A stretch of 64,000 nt of DNA from Nonomuraea indica (GCF_002850745.1 NZ_KZ559478.1:1-64000), one strand, 5' to 3'; counted from the stretch's first letter, positions 1 through 8,174 are shown. The notes: a model not told the origin generated them from the sequence alone. Made by a program: numbers and translations.

Positions 1-141
1 CCAAGCTCGCGATCAGGCTGTGACCAGCGCCCTGCCGTCAGGGGGATGAAAAAGCCTCACTTCTCCGCGCTCTGGCGCGACATCAACTGATCGGCCGAGG
101 GAGTCCACTTCGATGCGGACCTCGCCGCGTATTCTGCCGCC

Positions 142-672
142 ATGCTGCCTGACTTCGCCTACCATCCGGATCCGCTCAGCACGGGTTCGGTGAAGGCGTC
201 TGATGCGGCGTGCGTGTGTTGCGGTCAACGGCGAGGCTATGTCTACACAGGACCGGTCTACTGCGTCGGGACGCTCGCGAGCGAGCCTTGTATTTGGTGC
301 ATCGCGGACGGGAGCCTGGCGGCTCGCTATGACGCCGAACTTATAGACGTCTGCGACGCCCCCGGCAACGTGCCGAGAGAGACGATCGAGATCATCCGTC
401 GGAGAACCCCTGGCTTCTCCGGGTGGCAGCAGGAGCGCCGGTTGTTCCACTGCGGTGACGGCGCGGCATTCCTCGGACCGGTCGGGGCGGCGAAGTTGGC
501 GGCTTTCCCGGACGCCCGGGAAACGCTTCGCTTTGAGCACTCCACCGGCGGATGGTCGCCCGAGCAGGTGGATGACTTCCTCGCGGCCCTGGACGAGGAC
601 GGCGATCCCACGGCCTATCTATTCAGGTGCCGGACATGCGGAGCGCATTTGGCGTACGCCGACTTCACGTAG
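142..672 (+). CDS. CbrC family (UPF0167) cysteine-rich protein
   Basis: This 176-residue protein opens with the family signature: a proline/tyrosine-rich start followed by HPDPL, TGSV, a C-x-C-C pair and RGYxYxGPVY (residues 1-38). A C-x-x-C pair near residues 50-53 and another near the C-terminus (RCRTCG) suggest zinc binding. The family includes E. coli CbrC, linked to colicin E2 tolerance; its biochemical role is unknown. Length is normal for the family. The ATG is the first one before the conserved block. It stands alone, with no obvious operon partner. Family assignment is confident; function is not known. Confidence 0.85.
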   Translation: MLPDFAYHPDPLSTGSVKASDAACVCCGQRRGYVYTGPVYCVGTLASEPCIWCIADGSLAARYDAELIDVCDAPGNVPRETIEIIRRRTPGFSGWQQERRLFHCGDGAAFLGPVGAAKLAAFPDARETLRFEHSTGGWSPEQVDDFLAALDEDGDPTAYLFRCRTCGAHLAYADFT

Positions 673-885
673 ACCCGCTGCGCAAGGACCAGTGGGGATT
701 ATTCAGGGCCCCGAGCGTGGGCCACGGGCGTGCGATTGCCCCCAGGTCGCCTCTTCCTCCCACTGGTTCGGCTATGCCTCGGGCGCCCTTGTGCACCGCT
801 TGAGGGGGCAAGCGACGGTAACACGTCGTGCGAGGTTGGCTCTGGCCCTGTTCAGCTTCGGGGCTGCATCTCGCGTCCGTTGTGG

Positions 886-987
886 CGGCGGGGTGGCCGG
901 GCGGGACCGGCCCGGAGAGGCCGCACGCCCACCTGGACCACCCGGCGGGCGGCGGCTTGATGACGTAGGGAAGGTTTGGAGCACGCC
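886..987 (+). repeat. ~105-bp dispersed repeat, copy 1
   Basis: This GC-rich block shares nearly identical sequence with 3463-3572: a common ccgggcgggaccggcccgg core, the agaggccgcacgccc segment and the tail ttgatgacgtagggaaggtt. The second copy is 8 bp longer in the middle. Both copies sit just downstream of the 3' end of a minus-strand gene in the AICE graveyard. The stretch 673-998 otherwise holds no convincing gene. Confidence 0.8.
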
Positions 988-998
988 CATCCGGCGTG

Positions 999-1343
999 CT
1001 ACCGATCGGTTCTGACTGCTGCTGCGATGTCGCTCATGGCGCTGGCCACCGCGTCGGCGCCGGCTCCGTGAGCGTCATGTCCTTGCCTGGCTGGTTGGCG
1101 TAGGCGATGCTGCGGGCTCCGGCGTTGATGGCGACTTCCGTGGCGAACCCCGAGTCCGATCAGCACGGAATCCTCCGGTCGCACCCCGGCTATCTCGCAG
1201 GCCCGCAGTACTGATCGCGGATGGGGCTTCATCTCGTCTGGCCTCCCGATGGCGCGCCCCACGACCTCAAAGCTGCCGTTCAGACTGGCACGGCCAAGAA
1301 ACCGCTCGAGGGCTGGCTCTGAGTTGTTGCGGACGATCGCCAT
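999..1343 (-). pseudogene. Truncated, frameshifted HAD-family phosphatase
   Basis: The reading frame shows an internal HAD segment (AIVRNNSEPA, then MKPHP, then VLIG) but lacks the N-terminal DxDxT nucleophile. Nucleotide comparison with the related fragment at 4133-4366 shows a 2-bp deletion after the VLIG motif, which destroys the GDSGFD motif, and a further 1-bp deletion nearer the 3' end. The upstream edge at about 1343-1353 joins directly to a piece of integrase gene on the opposite strand, so the gene was cut by rearrangement. HAD hydrolases are common AICE cargo; this copy should be inactive. Confidence 0.8.
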
Positions 1344-1352
1344 CAGTCGGCC

Positions 1353-1757
1353 TGCCTCAGTGGCAAGGAAGGCCAGCCCTCCAAGTCACTCACCCTGGAC
1401 CAGGCCGGAGCAATCCTCAGGGCATCCGAGGGCACCGCCCTCCACGCATACATCGTCCCGTCGCTGCTCCTCGGCGCGCGGACAGAGGAACTGCGGGCGC
1501 TAACCGGGTCGCACGTCGAACTCGACAGCACCCCGCCGTCCATCATGGCCTGGCGCCCAGTCCGGGAGGCGGCGACACGAAGACCCACAAGTCCCGGCGC
1601 ACGCTCGCCATACCAAAACGCTGCGTGGATGTCCTCAAAGCTCCACCGCGAGCGCCTGGACGTGGCCAAGAAAGCAGCGGGCGATCGGTGGCAGGACAAC
1701 GACCTGGTCTTCGCGTCCAAGGTCGGCACCGAACTCGACTCCCACAACGTCCGTTGA
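1353..1757 (+). pseudogene. Decayed fragment of a pSAM2-type tyrosine integrase
   Basis: The nucleotide sequence is a close homologue of 5452-5846, the middle of the intact integrase at 4933-6081. It carries the catalytic-Arg box (LLLGARTEELRAL) and the following SRRTLA region. A 1-bp deletion near 1563 and a compensating 1-bp insertion near 1643 put the middle out of frame, and a TGA follows HNVR before the HxxR/GH/Tyr part of the catalytic domain. Homology begins abruptly at about 1353, next to the HAD fragment. It is the relic of a second, related element and cannot encode a recombinase. Confidence 0.88.
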
Positions 1758-1846
1758 TCTCCGCTGTGCTCCGGTGTCAGCGGGTCCGCTGACTTTCGCT
1801 GATTCCGGCCCACGGGAGTCCGCCCCTTGATGGCTACCGTACGACT

Positions 1847-2368
1847 GTGACGCTCACTGATGCCGAGATGGCCGCTCTGCTCGCACCCGCCGGGCTCCAC
1901 TTCATAGGGCGGAGGAACCGGGACGAAGTCCGACTGCCCTCACTGCCCCCGAACCACTCAGCCGCAAGCGCCCGCCCCGAGCACGGCCGGTTCGACTCCC
2001 ACTCCGACGAGATACCCGAGGTCGATGACCCGGACATGCCGAACAAGGTCAATGCGAGCTGGTTCCGGATGGCGACGGAGTACGGACTCCTCAACGAGGA
2101 CCGTGAATTTCTGCTCGCGGTCGACTACGCGGGGGACGACGGAGCCGACGATGGAGAGGACCACAGGGGCTGGGCCCATGTGCGGCTCCTCGATGACTGG
2201 AACTGGGTCACAAGCGAAATAGACCAGTTGCGGAGCTGGATCGCGGCGACGTTCACAAGACGATTCGTACCGGAGTTCACGGTGGTCTCCCTGGACGGGA
2301 AGGTGATGATGAACACCACCGTCTGGGGCAACGGCACTGTAAGCACCATCGCCATACGCCCTGAGTAG
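1847..2368 (+). CDS. Hypothetical acidic protein, 173 aa
   Basis: This is an open frame with actinobacterial codon bias and a GTG start, followed by a good hairpin terminator at 2391-2427. The protein is soluble and acidic, with a run of Asp/Glu around residues 95-105 (DYAGDDGADDGED) and a W-rich middle (WAHVRLLDDWNW). The C-terminal third looks like a mixed alpha/beta domain. I recognise no family or motif. It lies among AICE remnants and was probably carried in with them. It is real by codon use and terminator, not by homology. Confidence 0.6.
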   Translation: MTLTDAEMAALLAPAGLHFIGRRNRDEVRLPSLPPNHSAASARPEHGRFDSHSDEIPEVDDPDMPNKVNASWFRMATEYGLLNEDREFLLAVDYAGDDGADDGEDHRGWAHVRLLDDWNWVTSEIDQLRSWIAATFTRRFVPEFTVVSLDGKVMMNTTVWGNGTVSTIAIRPE

Positions 2369-2390
2369 GAGACCAAACGCCGAACAACAA

Positions 2391-2427
2391 GAAGGCCCGG
2401 CTCCACATGTTCTGGAGTCGCGCCTTC
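2391..2427 (+). terminator. Rho-independent-like hairpin after the 173-aa gene
   Basis: Two 15-base arms (gaaggcccggctcca and tggagtcgcgccttc) pair with two mismatched positions around a 7-base loop, 23 bp after the stop codon. There is no T-run, as is common in actinomycetes. Confidence 0.6.
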
Positions 2428-2520
2428 CGACCTGGTGGGGCGTTCACGAGTAGGCGTCTCCCCAGGAGACGGGCTCCACCAGCTTTGACCGGTGCATGAG
2501 CCCCCATATGGCCAGGCCAC

Positions 2521-2751
2521 ATGCGCCTGGAATGGCACCCCTACGGCCTCCGCTTCCACCGGATACGCGTGATCGCCTGGACGTGCCACTGCCGCGCCAC
2601 CGTGTGCGAGTCGTGCGGCGCCGGCGGCCAAGCTTTCATCCGCCGCGCCGTGCAGCTGGACGACGGGCACCAGGTCCACGAGACCAATCCCTCGCCGCCG
2701 CAGGAAGCCTGGATGCTCTGGATATGTCTCCTGTCAGGAGCCGCCCGATAG
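2521..2751 (+). CDS. Small Cys-containing AICE accessory protein
   Basis: The 76-residue product has the pattern AWTCHCRATVCESCGAGG, then FIRR, VHET and a C-terminal LLSGAAR. The same pattern is present in the minus-strand gene at 31550-31831 of the large AICE (HTCDCRRPFFELCTAGG, FVRR, VVET, ILSGQAW), so the two are paralogues carried by two elements. Small proteins of this type are frequent near GntR regulators in Streptomyces AICEs; their function is unknown. A TGA in frame 22 bp upstream fixes the ATG. It is shorter at the N-terminus than its paralogue and may be trimmed. Confidence 0.6.
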   Translation: MRLEWHPYGLRFHRIRVIAWTCHCRATVCESCGAGGQAFIRRAVQLDDGHQVHETNPSPPQEAWMLWICLLSGAAR

Positions 2752-2819
2752 GCGGCAGGGGCCGTGACGGTCCCTGCACGGGGCACACTTCGGCCAGCCG
2801 CGTGATCCGGTGGCAAGGA

Positions 2820-2897
2820 CCGACGAAGTCGGTCCGCGGCAGCGATCCCCCCAGCCATCAACAGCGAGTACCGAAGCGAGCGATCGTCACGGTCTCA
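2820..2897 (-). repeat. Dispersed repeat, inverted relative to 34769-34842
   Basis: Read on the minus strand, ccgtgacgatcgctc, cttcggtactcgc and cttcgtcgg line up in order and spacing with 34769-34842 at roughly three quarters identity. One copy lies in the AICE graveyard, the other inside the large AICE. No gene is evident in either copy. Confidence 0.6.
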
Positions 2898-2985
2898 GCC
2901 CATTCGCTGCCACCTATCAACTCGATGACACGACGTGGTCTTCGCGATCGAAGCTGATCGAGCAGGCGTGGAGCCTGTCGCCACA

Positions 2986-3387
2986 TCAGCCGCGAGATTC
3001 GCTGAACCAGCGCCCAGCCGAAGGCAGGAGGAGCAGGACGATGACAGTCCAAGTGAGTATGTGAGAGCCGACCATCGCACTCCAAGTCACAGCGGAGAAG
3101 AGCGCCAAGTCGAGGACGGTGGCGCCGACCATCAGCAGGTGCACTGCGATTGTTGCCCACCGTAAGTACATTCGGCGGCTCGACCACCGGCTCAACAGCC
3201 ACCCGAGAACAGCGGCGCTTCCTGCAACGTAAATCAGGGCAGGCAGGATGTCCCAATTGAAGGTGGAGAAGAAGCCAGCCAGCGTGATCGCCAGGCCCAC
3301 CAGACGGAAAGCCACTTCGACCGTGATGATGAACTGAGCCGCTTTTAGCGTGCCTGGCATGGGCGGCGCCTTGAGGGTGTTCGCCAC
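2986..3387 (-). CDS. Small multi-pass membrane protein
   Basis: The protein of about 133 residues starts MANTLKAPPMPGTLKAAQ and then has four hydrophobic segments, around residues 20-40, 48-64, 75-95 and 100-120, separated by short charged turns (SRWSSRRMYLRW). The PGT(L/V)KAAQ lead-in is typical of small actinobacterial integral membrane proteins of unknown role. I chose the GTG at 3387 because it gives this lead-in; ATG at 3360 is the alternative. Nothing in the neighbourhood indicates its function. Confidence 0.65.
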   Translation of the reverse strand: MANTLKAPPMPGTLKAAQFIITVEVAFRLVGLAITLAGFFSTFNWDILPALIYVAGSAAVLGWLLSRWSSRRMYLRWATIAVHLLMVGATVLDLALFSAVTWSAMVGSHILTWTVIVLLLLPSAGRWFSESRG

Positions 3388-3462
3388 AGTCCCATTCTGA
3401 TGGACAGGGCCAATGGGGCGACAGAGGGCAATTACCTCACAGTCCTGCGCCGTTCGATGGTG

Positions 3463-3572
3463 CGGCGGGGCGGCCGGGCGGGACCGGCCCGGAGAGGCCG
3501 CACGCCCGCCCGGACCGCCCGGCCGCCCGACGGGCGGCGGCTTGATGACGTAGGGAAGGTTTGGACCACGCC
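3463..3572 (+). repeat. ~105-bp dispersed repeat, copy 2
   Basis: This is the partner of 886-987, with the same order of core, middle and tail segments and an 8-bp enlargement in the middle. It is rich in short inverted repeats (ccgggc/gcccgg) and could fold strongly. It lies between two minus-strand genes. Confidence 0.8.
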
Positions 3573-3613
3573 TCGGACCGCGAAGCACAGACTGCGACTG
3601 CCTGTTCGGTGGA

Positions 3614-4123
3614 TTAGGCCGGGGCGTTGCCTGTGGTCGGCCCCTCGTCTGCTCGACTGCTGAAAAGCGCATAGCCGGGCTCGACCGTGGCCACCTGGAG
3701 ATCCGAGAAGACAAGCGTGATGTCGTGTGCGTTGGCCTCAAACCGAACCTCATGCATGTCGATGCCCAGAGCGTCACCCCATGCCCGAGCACGCGCGGAG
3801 TCCTGAATGATCGTTGCTCCCGGATAGAGGTTCTGCCACCTCACACCCCAGCAGAATCCGTCGATCTCGTGTGATGCCGGATCACCGAGAAGCCGGTCGT
3901 CCAGGGAACCTTGCCAGATGTCTCGACGAAGCGCCGTATTCACATGTGCCTCCATGCAATGCCGGAAGAGATACCGCAGATGAACAGGAGCGATCCGCGC
4001 ACGTGAATCAACAGGCAGATAGATGATCATCTCGTAGTCACGCATGTAGTCGGTGAAGCCGTGACAGATCAGCGCCTGATCGAACGCATCATCGAGGAAC
4101 TGCTGGAGAGCCGAGAGATCCAT
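3614..4123 (-). CDS. YxiG-like hypothetical protein
   Basis: The 169-residue soluble protein starts MDLSALQQFLDDAF, followed by HGFTDYMRDYEMIIY, which resembles the YxiG-like group of small proteins known from Bacillus and widespread in actinobacteria. No catalytic motif is apparent. The start is the first ATG, and the frame has good third-position GC. It stands between the repeat copy and the second HAD fragment, so it belongs to the accessory region. The family call is tentative. Confidence 0.6.
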   Translation of the reverse strand: MDLSALQQFLDDAFDQALICHGFTDYMRDYEMIIYLPVDSRARIAPVHLRYLFRHCMEAHVNTALRRDIWQGSLDDRLLGDPASHEIDGFCWGVRWQNLYPGATIIQDSARARAWGDALGIDMHEVRFEANAHDITLVFSDLQVATVEPGYALFSSRADEGPTTGNAPA

Positions 4124-4132
4124 CCCCGGTTC

Positions 4133-4366
4133 CTACACCACCGCAGCGACGGCCTCCACCAGCTTTCGCATGCTGTCAGTCACCGCGTCGGCCCCCGCTT
4201 GCGCAAGTGTCACGTCTTTGCCCGGCTCATTGGCGTAGGCGATGCTGCGGGCTCCGGCGTTGATGGCGGCTTCCATGTCGAACCCTGAGTCTCCGATCAG
4301 CACGACCTCTTCCGGTCGCACAGCGGCTATCTCGCAGGCTCGCAGCAGAGCCGCCGAGATCTCCGG
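4133..4366 (-). pseudogene. N-terminally truncated HAD-family phosphatase
   Basis: Only the C-terminal part of a HAD hydrolase remains: LLRACEI, VLIGDSGFDMEAAINAGARSI and the tail. The acidic GDSxxD motif is intact, but the nucleophile and lysine motifs are missing. The upstream edge at about 4366 joins head-on to a truncated rep gene on the other strand. It is homologous at DNA level to the fragment at 999-1343 but not frameshifted. A small in-frame start (MPEIS) at 4369 could be translated, but an active phosphatase is not expected. Confidence 0.75.
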
Positions 4367-4745
4367 CACCCTGGACCGCCCGGTCCGACACCACGACCTG
4401 GCCCGCCTCGACCGCTACGGCGTCACCGACGACGCCGCCCGCCTGATCCGCACCGCCTGGGACCTCGGCAACCCCGACACCCACCCCGACCTCGCACCAC
4501 TCCGGCTCCGCCGCTGGGCCCACATGCTCGGCTACCGCGGCCACTTCTCCACCAAGAGCCGCGCCTACTCCACCACCCTCACCGCCCCTGCGCCGCGTCC
4601 GCCTGGAATACCGCCAGGTCCGCGACCGCGACCGCCTCCCGTACGACCCGACCACTGCCCTCGTCCTGGCCCGCTGGCAGTACGGCGGCCAGGGCTTCAC
4701 CACCGGAGAATCCGCACTCGCCGCTTCGATCAGCAGCAGAGGAGA
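4367..4745 (+). pseudogene. C-terminal remnant of a RepSA-like replication initiator
   Basis: The frame LRRWAHMLGYRGHFSTKSRAYSTTL matches the C-terminal region of the intact RepSA-like protein at 24722-26083 (LTQWAHMLGFRGHFSTKSRRYSTTL). After TTL a 1-bp frameshift near 4590 moves the rest of the homology (ARWQYGGQGF) into another frame, and about 350 N-terminal residues are absent. It precedes xis and int exactly as rep does in pSAM2-type elements, so the local element has lost replication. The left edge is the junction with the HAD fragment. Confidence 0.85.
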
Positions 4746-4750
4746 CAAGC

Positions 4751-4936
4751 ATGGCCGATGACACGCAGCTGTACCGCGTCCCCGACGCCATGCGGAAGCT
4801 CCGCATGAGCCGCAGCGTGATCTATGAACAGCTCCGCTCCGGTCGCCTCCGATCGGTCAAGCAAGGCCGTGCCCGCCTGATCCCGGCCACCGCTCTGGCC
4901 GAGTACATCGCCCTGTTGCAGCAGGAGGCATCATGA
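4751..4936 (+). CDS. xis: Excisionase-type helix-turn-helix protein (Xis)
   Basis: This 61-residue protein has a MerR/HTH_17-like fold: YRVPDAMRKLRMSRSVIYEQLRSG, then a basic wing (RSVKQGRARLIP) and a short C-terminal helix. Its position between rep and int, with its TGA overlapping the int ATG (ATGA), is the standard arrangement in AICEs, where Xis directs excision together with Int. The gene appears intact even though rep upstream is broken. A role as excisionase is inferred from size, fold and position. Confidence 0.85.
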   Translation: MADDTQLYRVPDAMRKLRMSRSVIYEQLRSGRLRSVKQGRARLIPATALAEYIALLQQEAS

Positions 4937-6081
4937 CCAAGCGCCGCAGCCGCGGGGACGGCGGCCTGCACTGGGACGAGGCACGCCAGCGCTGGATCGC
5001 CTCCCTTACGGTCGGCTACACCCCGGCCGGGAAGCGCATCGTCAAGAAGGCGAGCGGCAAGACCAAGACCGCCGCCAAGGACAAGCTGAAGCAGATCGTC
5101 CGCGACTACGAAGACGGGCTGCTCGTCTCCTCGACCGGCTACACCGTGGCGAACGCTGTCCAGAACTGGCTGGACTTCGGACTCAGCGGGCGTGACCCGG
5201 CGACCGTCGACGAGTGCACGATCCTTGCGAACAAACACATCATCCCGGCCCTGGGCGCCCGCAAGCTGGTCGACCTCACAGCCGACGACGTGGATCACTG
5301 GCTCGCCGACAAGGCAAAGGAGCTCAGCACCCGCACTTTCCGCGAGCTGCGCTCGATCTTCGTCCGCTCGATCTTCGTCCGCTCGATCTCTCGCGCCCAA
5401 GCCCGAGACAAGGTGAAGCGCAACGTGGTCCTGCTCTGCGAGATCCCGAAGGGCAAGGAAGGCCGGCCCTCCAAGTCACTCACCCTGGACCAGGCCGAAG
5501 CCATCCTCAAGGCGTCCGAGGGCACCGCCCTGCACGCGTACATCGTCATGTCGCTGCTCCTCGGCGCACGCACGGAGGAGCTGCGCGCCCTCACCTGGTC
5601 GCATGTCAACCTCGACAGCACTCCACCGTCCATCATGGTCTGGCGCTCAGTCCGGGAAGGCGGCGACACCAAGACCCGCAAGTCCCGTCGCACACTCGCC
5701 ATGCCCAAGCGCTGCGTTGACGCACTCAAGCTCCACCGCGAGTGCCAGGACGTGGCCAAGAAGGCAGCGGGCGACCGATGGCAGGACAACAACCTCGTCT
5801 TCGCGTCCAAGGTCGGCACCGAACTCGACTCCCACAACGTCCGCCGCTCGTTCCGGGCTGTCCTCAAGAAGGCCGGTCTCAACGCCCAAGAGTGGACCCC
5901 ACGCGAGATGCGGCACAGCTTCGTCTCGCTGCTGTCCGACTCCGGCATGCCCATCGAGGCCATCTCACGCCTGGTCGGCCACCGCAACACCACCGTCACT
6001 GAGACCGTGTACCGCAAGCAACTCCGCCCGGTGGTGTTGGATGGCGCCGAGGCAATGGATCGGATCTTCCCGGACATTTGA
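4933..6081 (+). CDS. int: Tyrosine recombinase (AICE integrase, pSAM2 family)
   Basis: The 382-residue protein has an arm-binding N-terminus (GDGGLHWDEARQRW, about 6-60), a SAM-like core-binding domain (about 70-165) and a catalytic domain. R213 lies in LLLGARTEEL, R327 in the REMRH box, H350 in LVGH, and the nucleophile Y360 in TVTETVY. Such integrases insert elements at the 3' end of tRNA genes; the nearest tRNA on this side is tRNA-Ala at 7342-7415, so that is a candidate target, with no second att copy visible. A 15-bp in-frame tandem duplication (SIFVR twice, residues 141-150, 5353-5382) lengthens the inter-domain linker and looks recent. All four catalytic residues are present. Confidence 0.92.
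   Translation: MTKRRSRGDGGLHWDEARQRWIASLTVGYTPAGKRIVKKASGKTKTAAKDKLKQIVRDYEDGLLVSSTGYTVANAVQNWLDFGLSGRDPATVDECTILANKHIIPALGARKLVDLTADDVDHWLADKAKELSTRTFRELRSIFVRSIFVRSISRAQARDKVKRNVVLLCEIPKGKEGRPSKSLTLDQAEAILKASEGTALHAYIVMSLLLGARTEELRALTWSHVNLDSTPPSIMVWRSVREGGDTKTRKSRRTLAMPKRCVDALKLHRECQDVAKKAAGDRWQDNNLVFASKVGTELDSHNVRRSFRAVLKKAGLNAQEWTPREMRHSFVSLLSDSGMPIEAISRLVGHRNTTVTETVYRKQLRPVVLDGAEAMDRIFPDI
5353..5382 (+). repeat. 15-bp in-frame tandem duplication inside int
   Basis: The unit tcgatcttcgtccgc occurs twice without change, followed by a partial third copy (tcgatctctcgcgcc). It adds five residues to the linker before the catalytic domain. Confidence 0.9.
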
Positions 6082-6105
6082 TGCTTACAGAGCGGCAACA
6101 CCTGC

Positions 6106-6134
6106 TGGGGTGAGGCGATCAACGTCTCACCCCA
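6106..6134 (+). terminator. Hairpin downstream of int
   Basis: A perfect 9-bp stem (tggggtgag / ctcacccca) with an 11-base loop begins 25 bp after the integrase stop. No T-run follows. Confidence 0.6.
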
Positions 6135-6220
6135 CGTCCATATGAAAGCTGATCGTGCGCTATGCGCCGCACCTGTGGGAGAGGTACCGCAGCTGCCAAC
6201 TTGATGACTACGATCAAGGA

Positions 6221-7231
6221 ATGTCGGACACTCGTCGTATGGATCACGCAGCGGACGGGACGCCCGATCCTGAGGATCTTGCCCGCTGGGCCCTGCACTG
6301 CTACTGCCCCAATGCGATACGAACGCCCCATCAGGTGGTGCGCGACGGAAACAACGGACAGGTGCTGTACGCAGCACGTCACGGCGCACTAACAAAGCAC
6401 CTGAACATCTCCGACACGCAACTCTCCGAACTCTTGGAGTTTCGCCTTCTGGAACGGGACGGGGAGAAAGTCCGAACCGCATTCCCGGTCCTCGGTTCGC
6501 GTGAGATTACGTCGCTGCGAACCGCCCTTCGGCGACTGGCGACCCCTCTGGTTGACGCCGTGGAGAAGCCGGTACAGGACATCGCCGTGGAACTCCAGCG
6601 GCGCGGGATCGACCACAGCTTGTACGCCATGGTGTTCGGCTACGCGCTGGACCTCTTGTTGTGGCACCAGTTACGAGCGGGGGACGCCGTCCCAGACACA
6701 GAGCTGACGGCCGAGCGCCGATGGTGGAACGGTGCTTTCTGGGCCCTCTACCCACCACGCCTCGGCGGCTCCGGCACGAACTTCTACCGGTTCGCTGCGG
6801 ATCTAACCCTGGTGACCGTCTGGTCGGACAGCACCCTGAACCGCCTCCACACCATGGCCTCGACCCCAGGGTTAGCGGAGGCCATGCAAGATCAGGACGT
6901 AACCTCCGTCACGGACTCCCAAGGACACCGCTGGCGGGTGCGATTCGACGACGGCCGTCCGGCGATACCGCTCGTCGGCATGAACGATGTCCTGGACGCG
7001 CTTGCGGCTGCAGTGGCGCGTCCTGTTTCGGTCTTCCTGCTGAGCCACGACATCGAGGAAGCTCACAGGGCCATTGCCTCCGATGATCGGGGCGTGGCAA
7101 CCGTGATCGTCGCCCATGAGCTGATCTGGGAAATCACCGAACAACTCATCGCACGCGGCGTCTGCACCCGCGCACCGCAAGGAGAAGACCTGACCGGCCT
7201 GTTGTTCCTCTTGGCCAACCGAAGCTCATGA
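6221..7231 (+). CDS. Hypothetical protein, about 336 aa
   Basis: This is a long open frame with high third-position GC. The open frame extends up to 6155, but I place the start at MSDTRRMDHAAD (6221), because codons before it look non-coding; 6155 or 6239 are alternatives. The protein is soluble. An N-terminal segment (LTKHLNISDTQLSELLEFRLLERDGEKV) resembles a small winged or helical DNA-binding module, and the rest has no motif I recognise. It lies between the left integrase and tRNA-Ala, where cargo of the left element would be expected. Function unknown. Confidence 0.6.
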   Translation: MSDTRRMDHAADGTPDPEDLARWALHCYCPNAIRTPHQVVRDGNNGQVLYAARHGALTKHLNISDTQLSELLEFRLLERDGEKVRTAFPVLGSREITSLRTALRRLATPLVDAVEKPVQDIAVELQRRGIDHSLYAMVFGYALDLLLWHQLRAGDAVPDTELTAERRWWNGAFWALYPPRLGGSGTNFYRFAADLTLVTVWSDSTLNRLHTMASTPGLAEAMQDQDVTSVTDSQGHRWRVRFDDGRPAIPLVGMNDVLDALAAAVARPVSVFLLSHDIEEAHRAIASDDRGVATVIVAHELIWEITEQLIARGVCTRAPQGEDLTGLLFLLANRSS

Positions 7232-7299
7232 TCGTGCAACCAGAGAGAACTCGCTCGGCAGGGACGCCCTAGTCACTCAGTTGGTCACCCAGCAACGCA

Positions 7300-7333
7300 A
7301 GAGGCCGCTTCCATCAACCGGGAAGCGGCCTCT
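7300..7333 (-). terminator. Strong terminator of tRNA-Ala
   Basis: A perfect 13-bp stem (agaggccgcttcc / ggaagcggcctct) with an 8-base loop lies 8 bp beyond the 3' end of the minus-strand tRNA. It may also stop transcription arriving from the plus strand. Confidence 0.8.
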
Positions 7334-7341
7334 GACCTGGG

Positions 7342-7415
7342 TGGAGATGAGGGGATTCGAACCCCTGACCCCTTCGATGCGAACGAAGTGCGCTACCGGA
7401 CTGCGCTACATCCCC
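7342..7415 (-). tRNA. tRNA-Ala (anticodon CGC)
   Basis: The minus strand folds as a full cloverleaf of 74 nt. It has a 7-bp acceptor (GGGGATG / CATCTCC with one G-U), D-arm GCGC/GCGC, anticodon arm CTTCG-TTCGCAT-CGAAG, and T-arm AGGGG-TTCGAAT-CCCCT, with discriminator A. The anticodon loop gives CGC, reading GCG alanine codons. CCA is not encoded. It lies 3' of the sepX cluster and could be the integration target of the left AICE remnant. Confidence 0.95.
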
Positions 7416-7462
7416 AAGACCTCGACCAGATTAGCAAACTCCGAGGGGTCCTCGCGCCATCC

Positions 7463-8056
7463 TCAGTCCCCCACCGCCCGAGCCGGCGGTTCCGCGTACT
7501 GGTCGAACAGGACGTCGCCCTGCCGGGCCGCCAGCTCGATGATCTCGGCCTCCGCCTGTTCGGCGGCGAGGCGGGCGGCGCGGCGCTGTTCACGCAGGCG
7601 GCGGGCGCGGTCGGCGCGGGCCTGGGCGGCGCGCTGGCGGCGTTCGCGGTCCACCTGTACGGCGATGCGCAGGAACGCCAGGTAGGCCAGCATGACGACC
7701 ACGGACGGGGCCACTCCCCACCAGGGCATCATCCGCACCGCGGCCGTGACCACGGAGGCGACGACGAGCAGCGCGGTGAAGAAGAGCAGCCGGCGGCGAC
7801 GGGCGACGATGATGGCGCGGCGGCGGGCGCGGAACTGGCGCGGGTCGACCCGTTCGCCCTCCGGCAGCTGCAGGTCGGTGACGGGCGGGGCTTCGAGGCG
7901 TTCGAGGTCGGGGAGCTGGTGCTCGCCGGTGTAGTACTCCTCCAGCTCGGCCAGCTCGGCGAGGTTGGTCTTGTCGCGGCGCAGCCACATGGGGACGAGG
8001 ACGCCGAGCCACATGACGACGATGGCGAGGTAGAGGAGGACGCTGCTCACAGCCAC
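7463..8056 (-). CDS. sepX: SepX/GlpR-type membrane protein of the divisome
   Basis: This 197-residue protein has an N-terminal membrane helix (4-24), a charged linker with an ELAELEEYYTGEH motif, two further membrane helices (about 89-108 and 113-133) and a basic coiled C-terminus (134-180). Topology and gene order (galU - MoeA-like glp - rimJ - this gene) match Corynebacterium GlpR and Streptomyces SepX. In those organisms the membrane protein binds the gephyrin-like Glp and acts in cell division with FtsZ. It ends the minus-strand cluster, 118 bp downstream of rimJ. The assignment rests on synteny and topology, not on an alignment. Confidence 0.75.
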   Translation of the reverse strand: MAVSSVLLYLAIVVMWLGVLVPMWLRRDKTNLAELAELEEYYTGEHQLPDLERLEAPPVTDLQLPEGERVDPRQFRARRRAIIVARRRRLLFFTALLVVASVVTAAVRMMPWWGVAPSVVVMLAYLAFLRIAVQVDRERRQRAAQARADRARRLREQRRAARLAAEQAEAEIIELAARQGDVLFDQYAEPPARAVGD

Positions 8057-8174
8057 CTCCGGGCACGACGAAAACGCCTCTGTGTCGATGGCGTCTTCGA
8101 TGTGCTCACGTCACGCACCGTAAGACCGCGTGTCACTGATTGACGAGCATTCGGTGCGGTGTGTCGCGAGATCG

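Noticed and set aside
13..540. Minus-strand frame of 175 codons
   Set aside because: Antisense shadow of the CbrC-family gene.
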